Source: Oscillatoriales cyanobacterium SM2_1_8 (lineage in GTDB: Bacteria; Cyanobacteriota; Cyanobacteriia; Pseudanabaenales; Pseudanabaenaceae). From it: 34,341 nt of DNA. The translations under genes and the position numbers were made by a program. Location: positions 1 through 34,341 of the forward strand of contig JAAUUG010000003.1 of NCBI GenBank assembly GCA_012031195.1, written 5' to 3'. Positions 27,708 through 34,341 of this stretch are shown in pieces. The notes beneath the pieces are model-generated. The model did not search any database. It saw only the letters and a list, made by a program, of their open reading frames with translations, and was not told where the DNA came from. How positions within the stretch are numbered: the stretch's first letter is position 1; every line of letters begins with the position of its first letter.

Positions 27708-27829
27708 TAGCTGTTTTGCATAGCGGTGAGACAAAACAGAACGGGTCGCCGGGGCAAAGCCCCTGTATTGGTCCTATTGGACTTTCGTTAGGCAAGAAAG
27801 AATTGTATCAATTTTAATTAAAACGACTA
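27708..27829. repeat. MITE-like repeat family B, copy 2 (122 bp)
   Basis: TAGCTGTTTTGCATAGCGGTGAGACAAAACAG...GGGTCGCCGGGGCAAAGCCCC...GGACTTTCGTTAGGCAAGAAAG...ATTAAAACGACTA, collinear with 15943..16064. Confidence 0.65.
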
Positions 27830-27925
27830 CCCCATTTGGCCTCCCTCCGCCTTCAGTGGGCTACGCACACACCCGTCCATCCAGAGCGGATTGTCAACCA
27901 ATGAAGAGCACTTCAAAGTAAGCCA

Positions 27926-28009
27926 TTTTGTGTTCGACCGGGCGCTCGAGGTGGCGGCGATGCCGAAGAAGCTTCCATGCCGACGGGGCACCGTAGAGGC
28001 GATCGCCCC
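27926..28009 (+). pseudogene. Internally deleted relic of the DnaQ-like gene
   Basis: Three blocks: 27926-27957 vs 21741-21772 (30/32), 27959-27978 vs 22258-22277 (19/20), 27981-28009 vs 22372-22400 (29/29). Confidence 0.9.
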
Positions 28010-28014
28010 AGATT

Positions 28015-28039
28015 AAAAAAAGCCCTCCATGTGGAGGGC
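28015..28039 (-). terminator. Rho-independent terminator for the minus-strand RTX gene
   Basis: On minus strand GCCCTCCA-CA-TGGAGGGC followed by T7; located just after the stop at 28068. Confidence 0.88.
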
Positions 28040-28067
28040 CCCAGCAGATTGTTTCAACAAAAAGGTC

Positions 28068-30936
28068 TTAGATAAACGCCGTTTGGAACAGTTGTGGACT
28101 AGCCGCCAAGAAGCTCGGGGCTACCCCCCGGACAACCCCCAACCATTCGCCGTTGGTGCCGTTGCGGATGGTTGTCGAACCCACCGCCTGGGTCTCGCTG
28201 TCGATCGCCAACTCGATAAACCCAAACACCAAGTTGTTGAAGTTCAGACCTTCCGCCAACCCGATGCGATCGCCCTCATCGGCTCGAAAATCCACAACCA
28301 CATCGGCGCGAGAAAGTTGGGTCGCCGCGGCGCCCCCGGTCGCAACACAAACAAGTCGGCACCCAGGCCACCGGTCAAAAAGTCTTGGCCGAAGTCTCCC
28401 ACCAAGGTATCGTTGCCCGGGCCGCCAAAGAGGACATCATCCCCCTGACCGCCCCGCAGCAAATCGTTGCCCGGGCCCCCCAACAACGTATCGTTGTCCA
28501 TGTTGCCGAACAGGTTGTCGTTTCCATCGCCGCCATCGAGGGAGTCCGAACCCGCCCCGCCCCGCAAAATGTCGTTGCCCCCTGCCCCAAAGATCGTGTC
28601 CAACCCTTGGTTGCCGGCAATATCTTCCGGGTTTTCGGTGCCGATGATGAAATCGTTCCCCGACAGGCCGCGGATGGGCGCTCCCCCCGTCTGGAAACGA
28701 TCGAGCGAAACTTGGTCGGGCCCGTCCGACAAATTGAAAAAGCCCCCCGAGAATCCAAAAGCTGGCAGAATCCCGGTCGGCAATCCCTGAAAAGATGCAG
28801 GCGGGACCGTATTGGCTGTGGGTTGAGCCAAGACCAACAAACCACCAACCAATTCGCCAGTCGTATTGCCCGTCGGCGGAGCGATAGGGGCACCCGGTAC
28901 CGACAGGGGCGGCACGGTTGCCACTGGAGTTGGCGTGGGAGATGGGGTAGGGGTAGGCGTTGGGGTGGGTGTTGGTGTGGGCGTTGAAGTCGTGGCAGGG
29001 GCGACATCGTTGTCCAAAATTTCGACGGTGGCCGCCGACACCCCCGATTGGAGGCTGTAGCCTGACAACAACAACAGGGTCAGCACCACCGTTTCCGTGC
29101 CTTCCGCCAACGCATCGTCGATGGGTACGATGGGCAAATCGACGGTGCTGCCGCCCGCCGGAATGACCACAATCCCACCAATGCTTTCGTAATCCACGCT
29201 GTTGGTGGCCGGTTCCCCCCACGGTAAAACGCTACCGTCAAAGGATCGGTTGTGCTGCCCGTACGGGTAAAAGTGACCCGTCCAGGGTCGCTGCCCGCCT
29301 CCGCCGCCGTCAGATCGCTAGCCACAATCGAAACCAGCACCCCTGCACTAGGAGATTCCCCTGTACCAACAATTGTGGTGCGATCCAGGCCAACATTGTT
29401 AAGAGGATTGGGATCGGCAATGGGGGTCTGCGCAACAAACCGGCTTTGGTTTTCCAAAACCGTACCAACCGGCGCCGTGACCGTACCGCTGATCACGTAG
29501 GTAACCGATGCGCCAAGGGGCAAGGTCACACCGGGGTCACCCGTGGTTTTCAAAATCTCCGCCGAACCGCTGGTCAAAAAGCCCGTGGCCCCCCCGGTTC
29601 CCGAAGCTGTGAACGTGGCATTGGTCAACCCCGCTGGCAAGTCATCGAAGACGGTCAAAACCACCGGTACTTCTATATCTGCGCCGCTCTTCCTGACAAT
29701 GCTAGGGCCGAGATTTTGTACCAACATCAAGTACGTCACCAGGTCGCCCGGTGCGGCGGTTGTGCGCTGGTCGGTTTTGTTGACGGCAATGTCGGCAACG
29801 ATCGGATCGACAACCGTTGTTTTTTCGACAAAGGCATTGTTGGTTCGATCCAAATCGAAAATTAGTCCCAACGGGTCAACTTCTACGAGATTTTCCACCT
29901 CCCTTTGCACTTCCGTGGCACCGCTCAAAAAGTTTTCGGGTACAAGGGCGGAAACGGTCAAAGTAAATGTTTCACCAATTTTTACGGCACCGTTGCCAAA
30001 ATCTACAACGTTGCCGTTTACCGTAGCCACAAAACCGCCGCCGCTGACAGAGGTTTGAATATCTGTAAACCCTGTGGGCAGGGTGTCGCGCACCAGAATC
30101 TCCGTGGCGTCCTCTGTACCGGTGTTGGTCACTGTGATAGTGTAAGTGACGCGACTCCCAACACTTACCGGATCGGGTGTGTCCACCTTGGTAACGGCCA
30201 AATCCGGTGCGGTGCTGGAAAAACTACTCGCCTGCAAAAATACCGCCGAGTCGAAAATTCCGTCAGAAGTATCGGCGATCGCCAAGACAATCGTGTTCAC
30301 GACACCGGGATTGACCGTGCCCCCAGCCGTCAAAATCCTTGTAAAACCATCAAACTGAGTTTCAAAAGGCGTGTTGGGACGATTGGTATCATTGTCACGA
30401 AAGAAAACAGAGTTTGAGCCATTGTTCACATTGTTGATGGTAACTGGCGACGTTGTCCCCGGAATCAAAGCAATGTTTTGACCGTTCAGGAAAAAGCCAA
30501 AAACATCGTTGAACGAGCTGCCAACAAACTCGTTGTACTCCTCGGATGCAAACACATAGCGAAACTTAGCAATCGGGGCATCCAGGATAAAATCAATCTG
30601 CAGCAAAACTCCGTCTCGAGTGGTTTTGGGGGCCACCAAAGCATCCAGGGTAGGCAAACCGGGTTGTCCCAAATCCGTTCCCGCATTGTCTAGGTTATTG
30701 GGGCCATTGGCGGTCGCAATGTTGCCTGTACTCAGGATGATGCCAGACCCAATATCAAAGCCTTGGGGATTAGGAGTGCTGTTATCTTGAAACAAACCAG
30801 CGGCAACCAAAGCCCCTTGATAGGTAATGTTGGTGATGGTTACGCCGGCGCCCAGAAGTGTGTTGACCACCTGCTGAGGGGTGGTACCCGTAGCTGACGG
30901 GGTGGCGCTGGTCAATTGGGTTGTCAAAAGTGCCAT
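28068..30936 (-). pseudogene. Choice-of-anchor L / DUF11 / Calx-beta / RTX calcium-binding secreted protein, broken by frameshifts
   Basis: ORF 29080..30936(-): IDFILDAPIAKFRYVFASEEYNEFVGSSFNDVFGFFLNG (choice-of-anchor L) and DUF11-like repeats. ORF 28244..29197(-): Calx-beta end, (TP)n linker, [32 protein letters not shown] nonapeptides. C-terminus [21 protein letters not shown]... in the frame of ORF 28068..28301(-). Confidence 0.85.
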
Positions 30937-31134
30937 GCTGCGATCCTCTAATCTGTGCGTTCCGAGAAGCCACCCCTAGACTTTTGGCGGCAACTCTAAC
31001 ACAGAAACTTTGGTAGAGACCTTTGGGCAATCACCGCAAAAATGTACAAAAACTTGCCCTTTCCCGCATCAACACTTGGTCAACGCTTTAGCCTTCCGAG
31101 TGGGGTCTGCCATGGTGCGCCGGTGCGATCGAGA

Positions 31135-31557
31135 TTACTGCCATCCGGGGGGCGATGTCGTATGCTGTATCCAGTTCTGCTTTTTGCAAGCGCCGATACC
31201 ATTGCCGGTCAACTCTGTGGTTATGGCTTCTGCTTCATTTTTCGCAACGATGTATTGGGCGGCGATCGCCCCCATTTGGCAACCCCGCTCCAATACCTGT
31301 TCCAACACCTGTTCCAATGTCTGCTCCCACACCCCATCCAGCGCCCAACCCAACTTGCCATCCGGTGCGCAAAGAGGCGGGCAGGGGAACCAATCCCTGG
31401 GGCGGGGTCTGAGCCGGAGATCGATGCCAAGGCCATCCATTTTACCGCCCGCCAATCTACCCAATGCCGATGGGACCAATGCCGATGGGACATTGCCACG
31501 GCTGCGAATCTGGTTGAAAATGGGAATGCCGCGCCGAATGTATGGCGTGACGGCCAA
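31135..31557 (-). CDS. Possible hypothetical protein between divergent RTX and sigF genes
   Basis: ORF with some protein-like composition (WEQTLEQVLEQVLERGCQMGAIAAQYIVAKNEAEA), but competing plus-strand ORFs and short tandem repeats make it uncertain. Confidence 0.3.
   Translation of the reverse strand: MAVTPYIRRGIPIFNQIRSRGNVPSALVPSALGRLAGGKMDGLGIDLRLRPRPRDWFPCPPLCAPDGKLGWALDGVWEQTLEQVLEQVLERGCQMGAIAAQYIVAKNEAEAITTELTGNGIGACKKQNWIQHTTSPPGWQ
31461..31490. repeat. Perfect 15-bp tandem repeat
   Basis: CCAATGCCGATGGGA x2. Confidence 0.95.
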
Positions 31558-31669
31558 CCCGACCTCGTATTTTGCTCGGTCTTGGGTTCGTGCGCCCCAT
31601 CCCGTTGTTAAAACCCGCTTATCCTAGACCGATTCATCCCAGACCGCCCACTGTTGTTGAGGATGCCCG

Positions 31670-32635
31670 ATGCCCCGCGATCGCCACGCCCAAAGTTTGC
31701 CGGAAGAGGGGCCTCCCCCAGGGGGGCTGACACCGGCTTTGCGGGCTTTGGCGGAAGATGTGGCGGCGATTTTGGAGGAGAAAGATGGTGCGGTTGCCGA
31801 TGAGCCCCACCTGGCCCCTCCTCCCGAACTCGATGCTCTGGAAACCGAGGCAGAGCCCACCGGCGGCACCCCCTCGGCCCCGTTGCGCTGCGAAACCCTG
31901 CGCCTGTTGCAGGCTTACCTCCAACAACCCTCCACCGACCTGCGCAACCGGTTGGTGCACCTCAACCTTGGGCTGGCGCGCAAGGAAGCTTACCACTGGG
32001 CCAACCAATGTACCGAACCTTTCGAGGATTTGTTGCAGGTGGGGGTGATGGGCCTGATCCGGGCGATCGAGCGGTTCGATCCGGGTCGCGGCCACGCCTT
32101 TAGCACCTTTGCCATTCCCTACATTCGCGGCGAAATTCAACACTACCTGCGCGATCGCGTGTCCCCGGTACGGATTCCCCGGCAGTGGATGGCCACCTAC
32201 CAACACGGCAGCAAAGTGCAGCAACGTTTGCGGGGGCAGTTGCAACGGGAACCCAGCGATCGCGAATTGGCCCAAGCCCTCAACATTTCCCTAGAAGACT
32301 GGCAAAACGTGCGCCTGGCCTGCCAAAACCGGGTTCCCCTCAGTTTGGATGCCCCCGCCAACGAGCACGAAGACAGCTCGGCCTCTTTGGGGGAGTTGAT
32401 GCCCGATCGCAAGTACTGCAGTTTTCAGTTGGCGCAAGAAGATAGCCTGCGGCTGTACCAAGCCTTGGACACTTTGGAGGATCGCACCCGGGAAATCCTG
32501 GAGTTTGTGTTCATCAAAGAATTTACCTATCGGGAAGTGGCCGACAGCTTGGGGATCAGCGCCGTCACGGTTTCCCGTCAGGTCAAGAAGGGGCTGGCCG
32601 CCCTCAAACACATTTTGACTGCCCCCATTGAGTAG
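31670..32635 (+). CDS. sigF: Group 3 sigma-70 family factor, SigF-like
   Basis: LRNRLVHLNLGLARKEAYHWANQCTEPFEDLLQVGVMGLIRAIERFDPGRGHAFSTFAIPYIRGEIQHYLRDR (region 2); EFTYREVADSLGISAVTVSRQVKKGLAAL (region 4). Confidence 0.9.
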   Translation: MPRDRHAQSLPEEGPPPGGLTPALRALAEDVAAILEEKDGAVADEPHLAPPPELDALETEAEPTGGTPSAPLRCETLRLLQAYLQQPSTDLRNRLVHLNLGLARKEAYHWANQCTEPFEDLLQVGVMGLIRAIERFDPGRGHAFSTFAIPYIRGEIQHYLRDRVSPVRIPRQWMATYQHGSKVQQRLRGQLQREPSDRELAQALNISLEDWQNVRLACQNRVPLSLDAPANEHEDSSASLGELMPDRKYCSFQLAQEDSLRLYQALDTLEDRTREILEFVFIKEFTYREVADSLGISAVTVSRQVKKGLAALKHILTAPIE

Positions 32636-32675
32636 GCAGTGTTAAAGTAGCTATTGTTCTGATGCCATTGTTTCC

Positions 32676-33374
32676 GTGAACACCGTCCCAACCGTTGCCG
32701 ATGCCAAGCGGGCTTTTCTGCAAGCCTTTGCCAAACCCATAGAATCCGTCTATCGGCGGGTGGTAGATGAATTGCTGGTGGAGCTGCACTTGCTCCGGGT
32801 AAACCAAAATTTCCGCTACGACGAAGTGTTTGCCCTGGGGGTGGTCACGGTGTTCGATCGCTTTATGGCCGGGTACCGGCAAGAGGGCGATCGGGATCCA
32901 ATTTTTGCCGCGTTGTGCCAAGCCCTGACCTTCGATCGGGAGCGCCTGCAGCGGGATGGGGCGGCGTTGCGGGACTGGGCCACCCAACAGCCGGAGGCGG
33001 TGCGGTTTCTGCTGACGAAGGGGGAAGGGGGCGAAGACCGGGTACCCTTGGCCCGCCAAGCCTTGGGCAACCCCCAATTCAAATACAGCCGAGCCTTTGC
33101 CATTGGCCTGTACACCCTGCTGGAAATCCTCCAAGCGCCGGAATTGGCGGAGACCGAACCCCGCAAGCAATTGTTGTCCCAAGTTGGCGAAACCTGGGGC
33201 CAGGGCGATCGCCTGAACCGTGACTTGGATTTGTATTTATCAAACCTGGAGAAGGTGGCCCAAGCCCGGCAAATGATGGTGGATTTGGTGGAAGCAGAAC
33301 GGAAAAAACGGGAAAAGAAAGCCGCCGAAACCACCCCAACCGAAACCAAACCCGAAACCTCCGCCACCACCTAG
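32676..33374 (+). CDS. thf1: Thf1/Psb29 photosystem II biogenesis protein
   Basis: TVADAKRAFLQAFAKPIESVYRRVVDELLVELHLLRVNQNFRYDEVFALGVVTVFDRFMAGY. Confidence 0.95.
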   Translation: MNTVPTVADAKRAFLQAFAKPIESVYRRVVDELLVELHLLRVNQNFRYDEVFALGVVTVFDRFMAGYRQEGDRDPIFAALCQALTFDRERLQRDGAALRDWATQQPEAVRFLLTKGEGGEDRVPLARQALGNPQFKYSRAFAIGLYTLLEILQAPELAETEPRKQLLSQVGETWGQGDRLNRDLDLYLSNLEKVAQARQMMVDLVEAERKKREKKAAETTPTETKPETSATT

Positions 33375-33451
33375 TTGACTGGGGTTGCAGGGGAAAATTA
33401 CGGTGGAGCAATACTTGTAGAGGAGTATCCCCCCCTGTCTCTCCCGAGAAG

Positions 33452-33578
33452 TATAGTCAATTTAATTAAAAGTGGCACGACTGCGATTGTTTTGATTGCC
33501 TTTACTCCCCTCTTCCTCCGTGGGAGAGGGGTTGGGGGTGAGGGCAAGACCGTCGCAAACACATTTGAAATGACTATA
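33452..33578 (+). repeat. MITE-like repeat family A, copy 2 (127 bp)
   Basis: TATAGTCAATTTAATTAAAAGTGGCACGACTGCGATTGTTTTGATTGCCTTTACTCCCCTCTT...CACATTTGAAATGACTATA; reverse-complement match to 17036..17180. Confidence 0.75.
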
Positions 33579-33620
33579 CCACCACCCCTGCCCCTCCAGA
33601 GGAGGGGAATTTGGTGTGAT

Positions 33621-34341
33621 CTAGTCCAAATCGGTTTCCAGGACAGCCACCAGGGAAGCTTGGGCATCCTGCTGAAATTCTTCGACGTTCACCCGCCGCA
33701 ACAACAGAAAAGCAACCAGGGCCACCAAGGCTTGGACCCCAAACACCAAGGCGTAGGATAGGGCCGGTTCCGCAAAGAGGCGTTTCCCCAAGTCGAGCAG
33801 TCCCCCCCCCAAGGTGGTCGCCGTGCCCCGGGACAAAGCCTGGGACAGACCCCACGCCCCGATAAAGGTGCCGGCGGTCTCGGCGGCGGTCAAATCCAAC
33901 ATCAGGTTGATGGCCCCGGCGGTGGCAATGCCCGAAGCCACACCAAATACCACCAACACCGTCAACAACAGGGGCACGTTGGCCCCAAACCCGGCCAACC
34001 CCACCAACAAAAAGCTGACCCCCACGGCGGCACATCCGGCGGCGGTGGTGTTTTGTTTGCCAAAACGACGGATGGCGTAAAATCCGGCCACCACATACCC
34101 CACCAATACCCCCATCCCCCAATAGGCATTGAGGCGGGTGGTTTCGCTGTAGCTCATGCCAAAGACTTCGCCGCCGTAGGGTTCCAACACCGGTTCCTGC
34201 AAAAACAGGGCGATGGTCAGGGCGATCAAAAAACCAAAGAAAATCCCCGTCTGCCGGTTGGCGGTCAAAATCCGGAGCGATCGCCCCGAACGTGATCCGG
34301 TCTTCGCGATCGCCGCTGCGGGTTTGCGCTAGGCGCAGCAG
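33621..34341 (-). CDS. BCD/PucC-family MFS protein (3' part; N-terminus beyond window, possible frameshift near 34255)
   Basis: QTGIFFGFLIALTIALFLQEPVLEPYGGEVFGMSYSETTRLNAYWGMGVLVGYVVAGFYAIRRFG... TAAETAGTFIGAWGLSQALSRGTATTLGGGLLDLG. Upstream LLRLAQTRSGDREDRITFGAIAPDF is in another frame. Confidence 0.8.

Noticed and set aside
28926-28990. GTGGGTGTTGG-like repeats as a minisatellite
   Set aside because: They encode the (TP)n linker of the RTX protein on the minus strand, so are explained as a coding low-complexity linker.
31670-32635. SigF as a local regulator of the hps/pseudopilin genes in this window
   Set aside because: SigF-type factors are linked to pilus genes in cyanobacteria, but these loci are over 25 kb apart and no shared promoter motif was identified; co-location alone is not evidence.
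857-32880. Abundant GCGATCGC palindromes as possible regulatory sites
   Set aside because: These are HIP1 octamers, spread through coding regions genome-wide in many cyanobacteria; not locus-specific.
1-34341. CRISPR array, tRNA or rRNA genes
   Set aside because: No regularly spaced repeats, no recognisable T-loop/anticodon structures and no rRNA-like stretches were seen; a tRNAscan/Infernal run would be decisive.

Overview
The window is cyanobacterial chromosome: HIP1 (GCGATCGC) octamers throughout, plus Ycf39, Thf1/Psb29, SigF-like and DevBCA-type genes. From left to right I read: a 5' region with an HpsA-like exopolysaccharide/pilus protein whose N-terminus is unclear; HpsB/HpsC/GspH-like pseudopilins; a small membrane-anchored protein next to an HTTM-domain protein; an Rpn/DUF4351 protein; a broken DUF3352 gene; a broken tilS; a small CBS-like protein; gnd; a conserved hypothetical; a broken hemC; a creatininase relic; a VapBC pair; a broken LRAT-domain protein with a Gly/Ala-rich tail; an intact-site creatininase; ycf39; an aldo/keto reductase; an SNase-like protein; a DnaQ-like exonuclease; a TetR - DevB - GNAT - DevC - DevA locus with operator palindromes; a dnaQ relic; a choice-of-anchor-L/DUF11/Calx-beta/RTX protein; a SigF-like sigma factor; thf1; and the end of a PucC/BCD-type MFS gene. 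Three points stand out. (1) About a dozen single-base indels, mostly in short homopolymers, break otherwise good genes, including genes expected to be essential (hemC, tilS). I read most of them as sequence error. (2) Two equal-length (122 bp) repeats each lie beside an internally deleted relic of a gene that is intact elsewhere in the window. (3) A second MITE-like family with TATAGTC...GACTATA ends is present in opposite orientations. Candidate functional novelties are the SdpAB-like small protein/HTTM pair, the LRAT protein with a glycine-zipper tail, and a TetR-regulated DevBCA exporter with an embedded GNAT. No rRNA, tRNA or CRISPR array was recognised. All homology calls come from recognising motifs, not from searches.
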